Origin: Steroidobacteraceae bacterium
GTDB taxonomy: Bacteria > Pseudomonadota > Gammaproteobacteria > Steroidobacterales > Steroidobacteraceae
DNA: 64,000 nucleotides
Assembly (NCBI GenBank): GCA_019187495.1
Contig: JABAQN010000042.1
Location: 1 to 64,000 of the forward strand
Direction: 5' to 3'
Made by a program: the position numbers and the translations under genes. The notes below the pieces were generated by a model that ran no database searches, was not told the DNA's origin, and was given only the letters and a program-made list of their open reading frames with translations. The stretch's first letter is position 1; the number at the start of each line of letters is the position of its first letter. Positions 8,121-16,619 of this stretch are shown piece by piece.

Positions 8121-9248
8121 ATGAATCCAAAGGGTCGAGCCGGTCAGATCGGGCGCGAGATCGACGGCAAGGTCGTGAGACCACTACGTCAGCTGGCAAT
8201 GGTCATCGATCTCAACAAGTGCATCGGTTGCCACAGCTGTTCGATCGCATGCAAACAGCTCTGGACCGGGGATGAAGGGCGAGAGCACATGTGGTGGAAC
8301 ACGGTAAACACCATGCCGGGTCGCGGCACGCCACGCGACTGGGAGAAAATGGGCGGAGGGTTCGCGTCCGACCATGAGGCCAGGCCCGGAGAAATTCCGA
8401 AGCAAGGGGAGTTCGGTGAGGCATGGAAGTTCAATCACCAGGAAGTGTTCTTCGGTGGCAAGGGTGCGAAGGCGCAGCTACGCGTGGAGGGCGAACAACC
8501 CACGTGGGGGCCCAATTGGGACGAGGACCAGGGGGGTGGAGAGTACCCTAATTCCTTCTATTTCTATCTCCCTCGCCTGTGCAACCACTGTACGCATCCG
8601 GCGTGTGTGGAAGCCTGTCCACGCGGAGCGATTCGCAAGCGCGAAGAGGACGGCATCGTCCTCGTCAATGAAGACTGGTGCAAGGGTTACCGGTTCTGCA
8701 TGGAGGCATGCCCTTACAAGAAGATATATTTCAATTTCGAAAGCCAGGTGGCCAACAAGTGCATCATGTGCCTGCCGCGCGTCGAGAAAGGGGTGGCAAC
8801 GGCGTGCACGCGCCAGTGTCCGGGGCGGGCGCGCTTCTTCGGATTCCAGGATGTCGAGAGTTCGGCGGTCCACAAACTCGTGGAGCGGTGGAAGGTTGCG
8901 GTGCCCTTGCATCCCGAGTACGGCACGATCCCCAATGTCTTCTACATTCCGCCGCTTTCTCCCGCAGCGATCGATGAGCACGGACACTTCGATGCAAAGC
9001 GCGGCCGAATTCCGGAGGATTATCTGCGCTCACTCTTCGGTCAGGCGGGGATCGATGCCCTCGATACGCTCGCGGGCGAAATGAAGAAGACTCGCGAAGG
9101 AGAGTCATCCGAGCTGATCGAGACACTGGTCTCGATCGAGTGGACCGAAATGCTCGGCGGCTTCGATCGCGATCCGTCCACAATTCGCTGGGTGAAGCCC
9201 GAGTCCGGGAGAGTTGGCAATGAAGGAAACGCGCACCACGACGAGTGA
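8121..9248 (+). CDS. Iron-sulfur beta subunit of a type II DMSO-reductase-family dehydrogenase
   Basis: A 375-residue electron-transfer subunit of the EbdB/S25dB/NarH group, passing electrons from the Mo site to the haem subunit. It has four cysteine groups: C34-x2-C37-x2-C40-x3-C44; C154-x2-C157-x4-C162-x3-C166; C187-x2-Y190-x2-C193-x3-C197; and C214-x2-C217-x11-C229-x3-C233. The third group has Tyr190 where a cysteine would complete a [4Fe-4S] cluster, the type II signature of one [3Fe-4S] and three [4Fe-4S] clusters. The ATG follows a strong GGAGGGTGGAAGG. It has no signal of its own and would be exported with alpha. The alpha gene start overlaps its end by 29 bases. Confidence 0.92.
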   Translation: MNPKGRAGQIGREIDGKVVRPLRQLAMVIDLNKCIGCHSCSIACKQLWTGDEGREHMWWNTVNTMPGRGTPRDWEKMGGGFASDHEARPGEIPKQGEFGEAWKFNHQEVFFGGKGAKAQLRVEGEQPTWGPNWDEDQGGGEYPNSFYFYLPRLCNHCTHPACVEACPRGAIRKREEDGIVLVNEDWCKGYRFCMEACPYKKIYFNFESQVANKCIMCLPRVEKGVATACTRQCPGRARFFGFQDVESSAVHKLVERWKVAVPLHPEYGTIPNVFYIPPLSPAAIDEHGHFDAKRGRIPEDYLRSLFGQAGIDALDTLAGEMKKTREGESSELIETLVSIEWTEMLGGFDRDPSTIRWVKPESGRVGNEGNAHHDE

Positions 9249-12138
9249 GCCGGCGACGCTCACACGACGCGAAGCCCTGAAGGTCTCGGGAGTTGCAGCG
9301 GGAGCCGCGGCTCTTGGAACGTCGGGCGGCAAGTCGCCGACTTCCGAATCGCGGGGCAATGGCGAGCCATCTGCATACAAGGGTCCACCGAAGGATGAGC
9401 CGCTCCCGGATGGCGACGACTTCCTCAGCCGCTGGCGAAAGCGGTGGACCTGGGATTACACGGTTCGCAGTACGCATTTCAACAATTGTGCGTATCAGGC
9501 GCACTGCGCCTTCGAAGTGTATGTACGTAACGGACGGGTGATCCGGGAAGAACAGGCGGCCACCTACACGACCAGGCAGCGTAGTATGCCCGACGCAAAC
9601 CCCCGGGGTTGCCAGAAGGGTTGCGGATACAGCGAACTCATGCAGGGACCCGTGCGGCTCACACGTCCTCTGAAGCGCAAGGGCGCACGCGGCTCGGGAG
9701 AATGGCAGGAGATTTCCTGGGAGCAGGCGATCGGTGAGATTGCGGACAAAGTGGTGGATGTGCTCGCCAGGGAGGGTTCGAATTCGATAGCAATGGACCT
9801 GGGTACCAACGCGTTGATCGGTCTGGCAGCGTTCGGCGCAGGCATGCAGTTTGCGGACGCCACGGATTGTGTGGTGCTCGATCTCAATACAGGTCTGGGC
9901 GACGACGAACAGGGCGCAACAGTCACCTATGGTTCGATCTTCGCTGCGCGTTCACTCGAAGAGTATTTTCATTCGGATCTCCTGATCTGCTGGAGCGGAA
10001 ATCCTGCCTACACGCAGATTCCGAATTTTCATTTTCTTGCCGAAGCCCGCTATCGCGGCACGCGCCTGGTGGTGATCTCGCCTGACTACAACGCTACCGC
10101 GATGCACGCTGATTTCTGGGTTCCGGTGCGTCCCGGGACCGATGCAGCGCTCGCGCTGGCGCTGGCCCGGGAGGTCATCGAACGGAAGTGGCACGATGAG
10201 TCGCTGTTGCGCGAGCAGACTGATCTGCCGATTCTGGTGCGTACCGACAACCGGCGTTTCCTTCGCGAGAGTGATCTCAAGCGGAATGGTTCGACCGAGC
10301 AACTCTATTGCTGGGATGAACGACGTAATCGGCTGCAGGCGATATCGACCGAGACGCTGAAGCTCGAGGGGCTGCAGCCCGCACTCGAAGGCCGCTTCGA
10401 GGTCCGAACGCTGGATGGCACGGTGGAAGTTGAGCCGGCTTTCGAGCGCCTGAAGGCGCATATTGCGCCCTATACCCCCGAAGCGGCGAGCGAACTCTGC
10501 GGGACGCCGGCGCCGGTCATTCGCGAGCTTGCGCGCATGCTCGGCGAAGCGCGCGCCGCGAGCAATGTCGGCAGCTACGCCCTGGGCAAGTATCACCACG
10601 GCGACGCGATGATGCGCTCACAGATTCTCGCCTTTGTGCTTGCCGGGCATCTGGGACGCAAGGGTGCCGGCTGGGTGACGGCTGTAGCGGATATTCCGCC
10701 AGATGCCTTGGGCGCCACCCTTGGAAAAAGGCGCAATCGCAAGGCAACCGCGAAGCTGAACCGGCGCCAGTGGTACGAACTTCTTCGCGACCACGCCAAT
10801 GGGCAGCCGGCATCCCGATCGGTAGCGAGGGGTTTGTCCGAAGGTTGGGTGGACGCCAAAGTTGCCGCGAATGCGACATTGTTCTGGAACATCCATGGTG
10901 GCGTGTCCGAAGTCAGCAATCAGCCATGGGACCCGTCGCTTCCACGCCCGCCCGGTGACTACATCAATGAAGCCCTGTCCAAGGGTTGGCAGGGGCTCGA
11001 ACCGCCGCGCGACCACACACCCAAGATCTTCTTCGAGGTCGCCGGCAATGCGCTTCGCCGGGTTCGCGCAGCGCACAAGTTGCGGGAAGTATTGTGGCCC
11101 AAGCTCGAGCTCGTCGTTGTGACTGATGTGCGTATGAGCACCACGGCACGTGAGGCGGATTATTTTCTTCCCGTGGCCGGGTTTTACGAAAAGCCGAATG
11201 TCGGGTTTTTCTCTGGAAATATGCTGAACGCCTACGCGGCCACACCTGTTGTACCGGCGCTTGGTGAATCGAAAGACGAATGGCAGATCTACTGGATGCT
11301 TGCCAGTGAAATCCAGAAGCGCGCACAGGAACTCGGGCTTGCCAGCTTCACGGACAGGCATGGCGAGGCGCGCCGATTCGAGGACTGCCTCAACACCTAT
11401 ACGCTCGATGGTACTTTGGGACGGGCGGACCTGGAAAAGCTGTGCAAGCGCGTGATCGAGGAATCGACGAATCTCGGTGGCGTCAGCTGGGAGGAAATCA
11501 GCCGGCGCGGCTATGCACCGGTGACGAGCCTCGGCAGGGGTATCAATGATTCGGCGACCAGCTGGTCGCCTGAGGAGACGGTGACACCCTATCTTTGGCA
11601 CACGCGCGACAAATTGCCGTGGCCGACTCTGAGCGGCCGGGTGCAGTTTTACATCGATCACCCGTGGTACCTGGAGCTCGGCGAGGAACTGCCTGCTTAC
11701 AAGGAGTCCCCGAAAGCGGGCGGCGATTATCCGCTCATGATGAATAGCGGCCATGGGCGCTGGAGCATCCATTCGCTCAACAGGACGGATCCCTTGATGC
11801 TGAGATTGCAGCGCGGCGAACCGTGTCTGTATGTCTCGGTCGAAGACGCCAGGGAGCGCGGAATAAACGATTGGGATCGCGTCGAGGTGTTCAATGACGT
11901 GGGACGCTTCCAAGTGCGCGTGAAAATCTCACCCGCAATCCGCCCTGGAATGGTCATGATTTACCATGCTTGGGAAGACTACCAACATGAAGGTGGTGCA
12001 GGTCACCGCGTCGTCATGGCGAGCCCCATCAATCCGCTGGAACTGGCGGGAGGCCAACCCTATCTCACGGCGATGAGCGGAATGCGACAGCCAGGCATGA
12101 GCGATCGCGATACCCGAGTGGAAATCCGCCGTCTCTGA
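9220..12138 (+). CDS. Molybdopterin alpha subunit, ethylbenzene / steroid C25 dehydrogenase type
   Basis: A 972-residue catalytic subunit of the DMSO reductase family, close to the length of EbdA. A Tat signal is present (TRREALKVSG, Arg16-Arg17), so the folded complex is periplasmic. The N-terminal cluster FS0 has a histidine ligand: H86-x3-C90, C96 and C131 in NPRGCQKGC, typical of type II enzymes. The Mo-ligating Asp should lie around residues 221-229 (DLNTGLGDD). Known relatives hydroxylate unactivated C-H bonds with water (ethylbenzene, p-cymene, steroid C25). The steroid context makes a steroid side chain the likely substrate, which is inference. The beta gene precedes alpha, the reverse of the usual order, and no TorD-like chaperone gene is nearby. 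Confidence 0.88.
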   Translation: MKETRTTTSEPATLTRREALKVSGVAAGAAALGTSGGKSPTSESRGNGEPSAYKGPPKDEPLPDGDDFLSRWRKRWTWDYTVRSTHFNNCAYQAHCAFEVYVRNGRVIREEQAATYTTRQRSMPDANPRGCQKGCGYSELMQGPVRLTRPLKRKGARGSGEWQEISWEQAIGEIADKVVDVLAREGSNSIAMDLGTNALIGLAAFGAGMQFADATDCVVLDLNTGLGDDEQGATVTYGSIFAARSLEEYFHSDLLICWSGNPAYTQIPNFHFLAEARYRGTRLVVISPDYNATAMHADFWVPVRPGTDAALALALAREVIERKWHDESLLREQTDLPILVRTDNRRFLRESDLKRNGSTEQLYCWDERRNRLQAISTETLKLEGLQPALEGRFEVRTLDGTVEVEPAFERLKAHIAPYTPEAASELCGTPAPVIRELARMLGEARAASNVGSYALGKYHHGDAMMRSQILAFVLAGHLGRKGAGWVTAVADIPPDALGATLGKRRNRKATAKLNRRQWYELLRDHANGQPASRSVARGLSEGWVDAKVAANATLFWNIHGGVSEVSNQPWDPSLPRPPGDYINEALSKGWQGLEPPRDHTPKIFFEVAGNALRRVRAAHKLREVLWPKLELVVVTDVRMSTTAREADYFLPVAGFYEKPNVGFFSGNMLNAYAATPVVPALGESKDEWQIYWMLASEIQKRAQELGLASFTDRHGEARRFEDCLNTYTLDGTLGRADLEKLCKRVIEESTNLGGVSWEEISRRGYAPVTSLGRGINDSATSWSPEETVTPYLWHTRDKLPWPTLSGRVQFYIDHPWYLELGEELPAYKESPKAGGDYPLMMNSGHGRWSIHSLNRTDPLMLRLQRGEPCLYVSVEDARERGINDWDRVEVFNDVGRFQVRVKISPAIRPGMVMIYHAWEDYQHEGGAGHRVVMASPINPLELAGGQPYLTAMSGMRQPGMSDRDTRVEIRRL

Positions 12139-12242
12139 CAGACAAGCCGGACGCATTCGTCGGCTGCTTCACGGCAAGCTCCCGGGGCTCGCGCGTCGCG
12201 AGGCGCACCGGTGCTGTGCAGGATCGAAGACGCCAGCTCGGA

Positions 12243-13286
12243 TCAGATTTCCGCCTGGGCCCGAAACTGCATCGGGCATTGCCCGGTCCACTTTCGAAAG
12301 GCCCGCCGGAACGCGCGGTCATCGCTGAAGCCGAGTTGGGCCGAAATTACCTGTATCGGTGTGCGCGTGGCAGTGAGAAGATACTCGGCCCATTCCCGCT
12401 GGCACGACGCCCGAATTCTCGCATAGCTCGCGCCCAACTCCTGCAGTCGCCTTCGCAAGGTCGCAGGACTGACGGATAGCGATCGCGAAATTTGCAGGCT
12501 GCTCGGAAGCCGATCACCGTTCCGCAAGGATTTCAACAGTTGAATTCTGATCTGGTCGCGCGGGTCCAGATAGGCGACTCCTGGTTCGAAAGTACTGAAC
12601 GGGAAGGGCAGTAGATCCAGCACACGTGTCATTTCGTGTTCCGATTGCACGATTGGCTGCGTCAGGAAGCTTGATGAAATGAGCATCCGGTTGCGTGGTG
12701 CCCTGTAAGCCAACGGCACGCCGAGCAGTGTCGTGGCAAGGATGGGTTCATGGGGTGGTGCATACTTGACGGACGCACCGAGCAGTCGGATGGGCTTGCG
12801 GATCAAGCAGGAAAACAGCTGCAGATAGAACGCCATCGCGGAGAGGTCCACGAGCAGTCCGGCAGTGTCAGAGTGCTGGCGTCGCGAATCGATGACCAGT
12901 TCTGCGGTGTTGTCGTGCCTCACTACCTCTATTGTTCCCCCTTTGGATTCGAGAATTCGGTTGTATGTTGCGATGCGGTCGATCGCATCCTCGAGGGTCG
13001 GGCAGCTGATCACGCTGAGGCAGAGTAGATCCGTGATCTCCTTGGGCTGGACGCTGCGATCGGAGCGCCGGCTCGTTTCGCCCTCGAGCAGGCGCATCGT
13101 GACGCCATAGAGCCGCGTGAACTGAGACAGGGGTAGTGCATTCTCTGCGACATGCGGAGCACGAATCTCCGCCCTTTCGTACAATGCTTCGCGGTGATGC
13201 CCGCGACACTCGAGTTCCCGCAGCGCCGGTAGCACGTACGTGAGGGGGATCATGGGTTCCATATCTGAGTGTCCGATCCTCTTCAT
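12243..13286 (-). CDS. AraC-family transcriptional regulator
   Basis: A 347-residue DNA-binding regulator. The N-terminal two thirds fit the 'arabinose-binding domain' type of AraC regulators (OruR/ArgR-like). The C-terminus has two helix-turn-helix motifs (SRSLSVSPATLRRRLQELGASY, then VISAQLGFSDDRAFRRAFRKWTG). It converges on the alpha subunit gene and sits at the module's right edge, so it probably controls the molybdoenzyme or TonB receptor genes in response to a ligand. An ATG at 13262 is an alternative start. Composition matches the module more than the steroid operon. Confidence 0.88.
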   Translation of the reverse strand: MKRIGHSDMEPMIPLTYVLPALRELECRGHHREALYERAEIRAPHVAENALPLSQFTRLYGVTMRLLEGETSRRSDRSVQPKEITDLLCLSVISCPTLEDAIDRIATYNRILESKGGTIEVVRHDNTAELVIDSRRQHSDTAGLLVDLSAMAFYLQLFSCLIRKPIRLLGASVKYAPPHEPILATTLLGVPLAYRAPRNRMLISSSFLTQPIVQSEHEMTRVLDLLPFPFSTFEPGVAYLDPRDQIRIQLLKSLRNGDRLPSSLQISRSLSVSPATLRRRLQELGASYARIRASCQREWAEYLLTATRTPIQVISAQLGFSDDRAFRRAFRKWTGQCPMQFRAQAEI

Positions 13287-13508
13287 TCGCTACGATATTT
13301 CCAGCGAGATTTCGATCAGGAACGCGCGAGTGGATCCGCCACGAAAAGTGAAGGATGAAGCTTCAAACGACGGGAGCTCGTGACGGGCAAGTATCCGACC
13401 ACTCTTCGACACCAGACTGATTTCGGATTGCGCGTTGTCAAACCAGGGCATGCCTGCGAAGGCGGGCCAAGTCTAGGGCGAATTCCGTCTGATGCATAGC
13501 GCGCCAGT

Positions 13509-13541
13509 GCGCCTATTTCGAGGGGCGCTGACCCGACGTCT
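13509..13541. repeat. 33-bp direct repeat, right copy
   Basis: Right copy of the repeat at 2570-2602, two mismatches. It overlaps the 3' end of the SDR (minus strand, stop at 13513-13515). On the plus strand it still spells AYFEGR-stop, the C-terminus of the ligase whose gene lies 10.9 kb upstream, while the sequence before it has no ligase similarity. Confidence 0.9.
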
Positions 13542-14331
13542 TCGCTGGCGGACGCACGCCTTCGGGCGCGCCCGGCAAGCCGAAATAGTAGTGCCCTGCG
13601 ACCAAGCCACCGTCGACCGTGAGTTCAGTGCCCATGCAATAGCTCGAATCGTCCGAGGCAAGGAACACGAAGCAATTCGCCGCTTCGACCGGGTCGCCGA
13701 CCCGCTGGGCAGGAAACCAGACCAGCTCCCGATTCAACGCCTCGGTCGGCGCGCTCTGCGGGTTGACCATTGGCGTATTGATGTTCCCGGGGTGGACCGA
13801 GTTCACGCGTACACCATGTGGTCCCAGTTCCAGTGCCGCCACCTTGGTCATCCCTCGCACCGCAAATTTCGAGCTCGCATAGGCCACCAGCGAGTTTGCC
13901 GCTGCGATGCCGTCGCAGGACGAGTTGTTGACGATCGAGCCGCTGCGCTGGCGGATCATGTGGGGTGCGACGGTGCGGATGCCGATGAAAGTGCCGACCA
14001 CGTTGACGTCCATGACGCGTCGCAGGTCGGCGGCGGTCGTCGCCAGCACGTCCTTGAACATCAGGATGCCCGCGTTGTTGACCAGCACGTCGATGCGGCC
14101 GTGCTTCGTGACGACGTCGGTCACGATCTCCTGCCAGCGCGCCTCGTCGGTCACGTCGTGAAGGTAGGCCGACGCGGCCGGGCCGATGGCCTTCGCGGTC
14201 GCCTCGACGTCCGGCAACACGTCCGTCAGGGCGACCGTCGCCCCTTCCTCCGCGAACCTGCGGGCGATCGCCGCCCCCATGCCGCGGGCCGCCCCGGTTA
14301 CGAGAGTGATCTTTCCGGCGAGTCTGGTCAC
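13513..14331 (-). CDS. Short-chain dehydrogenase, 3-alpha/20-beta-HSD-like
   Basis: A 272-residue classical SDR: TGAARGMG cofactor loop, NNAG, catalytic serine in NNSSCDG and the YASSK pair, then HPGNINTPM. This subgroup includes bacterial hydroxysteroid dehydrogenases, which fits a steroid cluster, though the substrate is unproved. A GTG start at 14331 is chosen because AAGGAG lies eight bases upstream; an in-frame ATG further up would add about 19 unsupported residues. The C-terminus (SGQRPSK) is encoded by the right repeat copy. It is divergent from ipdA across a roughly 190-base gap. Confidence 0.85.
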   Translation of the reverse strand: MTRLAGKITLVTGAARGMGAAIARRFAEEGATVALTDVLPDVEATAKAIGPAASAYLHDVTDEARWQEIVTDVVTKHGRIDVLVNNAGILMFKDVLATTAADLRRVMDVNVVGTFIGIRTVAPHMIRQRSGSIVNNSSCDGIAAANSLVAYASSKFAVRGMTKVAALELGPHGVRVNSVHPGNINTPMVNPQSAPTEALNRELVWFPAQRVGDPVEAANCFVFLASDDSSYCMGTELTVDGGLVAGHYYFGLPGAPEGVRPPAKTSGQRPSK

Positions 14332-14524
14332 TGCATTGTCTCCTTCAGGTCTGTCGTCATCATGGGGTGATCGCACCCGGGCACGCAATCTAGTCCTTTA
14401 GGACGTAGGCTCCCGGCCGCCGGAGCGGGTAAAAAGTGACATCGCATTTTCCGGGGATGCCTATGGTCTGGTGTTGCACCTGTGAATGTCCATGGCTGAC
14501 CACGACCGCGATGACGGACCGGCC

Positions 14525-15400
14525 ATGAACAAGCTCATGACGTCCGGCGACGTCGTTGCGCAGTTGCGCGACGGCATGACCATCGGGATCGGCGGCTGGG
14601 GTCCGCGCCGCAAGCCGATGGCGCTCATCCGCGAGATCCTGCGCAGTCCCGTCAAGGACCTGACCGTCGTGTCCTACGGCGGTGCCGATGTCGGCATGCT
14701 GTGCGCGGCCGGCAAGCTGAAGAAGCTGGTCTTTGCCTTCGTGTCGCTCGATTTCATTCCGCTCGAGCCTTACTTCCGCGCCGCGCGACAGGCGGGCGCG
14801 ATCGAAGTCATGGAGATCGACGAGGGCCTGTTGCTGCTCGGCCTGCGGGCGGCCGCCATGCGCGTGCCCTTCATTCCGACGCGCACCGGTCTCGGGACCG
14901 ACGTCCTGCGGCACAATCCCGGGATCAAGCTCGTCGATTCGCCTTACGATGACCGGCAGTGGCTCGCCATGCCGGCGCTGCCGCTCGATGTCGCGCTGCT
15001 GCATGTCGATCGGGCCGATGCGCGTGGCGTTTGCCAGGTCAAGGGCCCCGACCTTTACATGGACGATGCCTTCGCGCGCGCCGCGGCGCGTACCTATGTG
15101 ACCTGCGACGAGCTCGTTCAGCCGGAGGCGTTCGAGCAGGGCGAGGAAGCGCGTTACGTGTTCTGGGAGCGCTCGGAAACGACCGGCGTCGTGCACGTGC
15201 CCTGCGGCGCGCACCCGACATCCTGCGCGCCGCTCTACGGCTTCGATGCCAGGCATTTCAAGGAGTACGCAGCGAGCGCGAAGGAGCCGGGTGGCTGGGA
15301 GAAGTACTTCGAGCGCTACGTCGCCTGCGGGGAAGAGGAGTACCTGAAGCGCGCAGGGGGCGCGGAGGCGGTGCGCAAGCTGCCCCTGCCGGTGTTTTGA
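14525..15400 (+). CDS. ipdA: COCHEA-CoA hydrolase alpha subunit (IpdA)
   Basis: A 291-residue class I CoA-transferase-fold protein. It matches mycobacterial IpdA along its length, for example GMTIGIGGWGPRRKPMA, DLTVVSYGGADVG and FVSLDF. IpdAB hydrolyses the last carbocycle (ring C) of the steroid intermediate COCHEA-CoA. The start at 14525 gives the same N-terminal length as IpdA; ATGs at 14486 and 14492 are in frame but no ribosome site is convincing for any. First gene of a long plus-strand operon, 12 bases ahead of ipdB. It is distinguished from ordinary glutaconate or acetate CoA-transferases by its detailed match to IpdA. Confidence 0.9.
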   Translation: MNKLMTSGDVVAQLRDGMTIGIGGWGPRRKPMALIREILRSPVKDLTVVSYGGADVGMLCAAGKLKKLVFAFVSLDFIPLEPYFRAARQAGAIEVMEIDEGLLLLGLRAAAMRVPFIPTRTGLGTDVLRHNPGIKLVDSPYDDRQWLAMPALPLDVALLHVDRADARGVCQVKGPDLYMDDAFARAAARTYVTCDELVQPEAFEQGEEARYVFWERSETTGVVHVPCGAHPTSCAPLYGFDARHFKEYAASAKEPGGWEKYFERYVACGEEEYLKRAGGAEAVRKLPLPVF

Positions 15401-15412
15401 AGGAGCGCAGGC

Positions 15413-16180
15413 ATGTCTGATACGACCCTGGTCGACACCATCATCTGCGCAGCGTCCGAAGCCTGGCGGCACGACGGCGAAGTGCTCGCGACCGGCATCG
15501 GCGTCGTGCAGCGGCTCGCCGCGTCGCTCGCGAAGCTCACCTGCAACCCCGATCTCCTGATGACCGACAGCGAGGCGTGGCTCGTGAGCGAGCCGGTGCC
15601 GATCGGGCCGCGCGGTGACTACCGCATCCGGCGCGAAACGCACATGGGTTTTGCCCGCATTTTCGATAACGTCTGGGGCGGCAAGCGCCACGCGATGGTG
15701 GGCCCCACCCAGGTGGACCGCTACGGCCAGGCCAACATTTCGATGATCGGCGCTGATCATCGCAAGCCGAAGGTGCAGATGCTCGGCGTGCGGGGCTTTC
15801 CGGGCAATTCGATGAACCACGCGAACTCCTTTTTCGTGCCGAACCACAGCACCAAGGTGTTCGTCGAAGGTGAAGTCGACATGGTCGCCTCGGTGGGCTA
15901 CAACCCGGCGCGGCTCGCGCGCGGCTGGCGGCTCGAAGACATCGATATCCGGCTCATCATCACGAATCTCTGCGTGATGGACTTCGGCGGCCCGAATCGG
16001 CAGGTGCGGCTCTGCAGCGTGCATCCGGGCGTGACGGTGGAGCAGGTGCAGCAGTCCACCGGCTTCCCGCTGCACGTTCCGGGCAGCGTGCCCGCGACGC
16101 CCGCGCCGACGGCGGCGCAGCTCGCAGTGCTCGCACGGCTCGATCCGCACGGGCAGCGTGCGTCGGTGCTCGGAGCCTGA
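15413..16180 (+). CDS. ipdB: COCHEA-CoA hydrolase beta subunit (IpdB)
   Basis: A 255-residue partner of IpdA in the alpha-beta hydrolase that opens steroid ring C. It matches mycobacterial IpdB in VGPTQVDRYGQANIS, MLGVRGFPGNSMNHA, the FFVPNHSTKVFVE strand and DFGGPNRQVRLCSVHPGVT. The ATG follows GGAG at good spacing. It lies between ipdA and the DUF35 gene, with nearly no gaps, so the subunits should be co-translated. Length is normal for the family. Confidence 0.9.
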   Translation: MSDTTLVDTIICAASEAWRHDGEVLATGIGVVQRLAASLAKLTCNPDLLMTDSEAWLVSEPVPIGPRGDYRIRRETHMGFARIFDNVWGGKRHAMVGPTQVDRYGQANISMIGADHRKPKVQMLGVRGFPGNSMNHANSFFVPNHSTKVFVEGEVDMVASVGYNPARLARGWRLEDIDIRLIITNLCVMDFGGPNRQVRLCSVHPGVTVEQVQQSTGFPLHVPGSVPATPAPTAAQLAVLARLDPHGQRASVLGA

Positions 16181-16184
16181 TGCC

Positions 16185-16619
16185 ATGAGCGCCAGGGTCG
16201 AGCGGCCGTTCCTCGAGGGCTGGTTCGCGAAGGACGAGGCCGGCGCGCACCTCGTGGGCGCGCGCTGCACGAGTTGCGGCACGTACTACTTCCCGCGCCA
16301 GGTGCGCTTCTGCCGCAACCCGGCCTGCGAAGGTGAACAGTTCGAGGACGTGCCGCTGTCGCGCCGGGGTCGCCTCTGGTCATTCACCGATGCGTGTTAT
16401 CAGCCGCCCGAGCCGTACATCGCAGCCGATCCGTTCGTGCCGTTCGCGATTGCGGCCGTGGAGCTCGAGCGGGAGAAGATGATCGTGCTCGGACCCGTGG
16501 TGCAGGGTGTCGGCGTCGATGCGCTCACGGTCGGCATGCCGATGGAGCTCGTGATCGGCACGCTGTCCGAGACGCCGACCGAGCGCCACCTCGTCTGGCA
16601 GTGGAAGCCGGTGGCATGA
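16185..16619 (+). CDS. DUF35 OB-fold zinc-ribbon protein
   Basis: A 144-residue protein with an N-terminal rubredoxin-like zinc ribbon (C-x2-C in CTSCG, C-x4-C in CRNPAC) and a C-terminal OB fold. DUF35 proteins associate with thiolase-fold enzymes that lack part of the thiolase active site; in steroid catabolism ChsH2-DUF35 is needed by the Ltp2 aldolase. The next gene is such a thiolase-fold protein and overlaps its stop by ATGA, so the two almost certainly form a complex. A second DUF35 domain occurs in the fused protein at 30497-31477. Confidence 0.85.
   Translation: MSARVERPFLEGWFAKDEAGAHLVGARCTSCGTYYFPRQVRFCRNPACEGEQFEDVPLSRRGRLWSFTDACYQPPEPYIAADPFVPFAIAAVELEREKMIVLGPVVQGVGVDALTVGMPMELVIGTLSETPTERHLVWQWKPVA

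Larger units (their letters stand above)
2603..13508. other. Probable inserted molybdoenzyme module (10.9 kb)
   Basis: Everything between the two copies of the 33-bp repeat: haem gamma subunit, SDR, tandem NTF2 protein, TonB receptor, beta and alpha subunits, AraC regulator. Its base composition looks less GC-rich than both flanks. The right repeat copy encodes AYFEGR-stop, the ligase C-terminus, although no ligase gene precedes it there. The simplest reading is that ligase and SDR once converged with overlapping ends and the module split them, duplicating the overlap. No transposase or integrase gene is visible, so the mechanism is unknown. Confidence 0.6.

Noticed and set aside
8121-12138. 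Respiratory nitrate reductase (NarGH)
   Set aside because: The subunits share the type II cluster pattern, but alpha has a Tat signal and a periplasmic haem-b gamma partner of the EbdC type, and there is no narI or narJ.
12145-12165. Possible terminator hairpin AGCCGGACG / CGTCGGCT after the alpha subunit gene
   Set aside because: The stem has a bulge and no T-run follows; too weak to list as a terminator.
14525-16180. Ordinary glutaconate or acetate CoA-transferase pair
   Set aside because: Both chains match IpdA and IpdB in detail and sit with IpdC, EchA20, FadA6, FadE30 and IpdF.
14390-16282. A 630-codon minus-strand frame opposite ipdA and ipdB
   Set aside because: Antisense to two well-matched genes and low in recognisable structure; also seen opposite many other genes here (for example 10618-11913 and 17491-19134).
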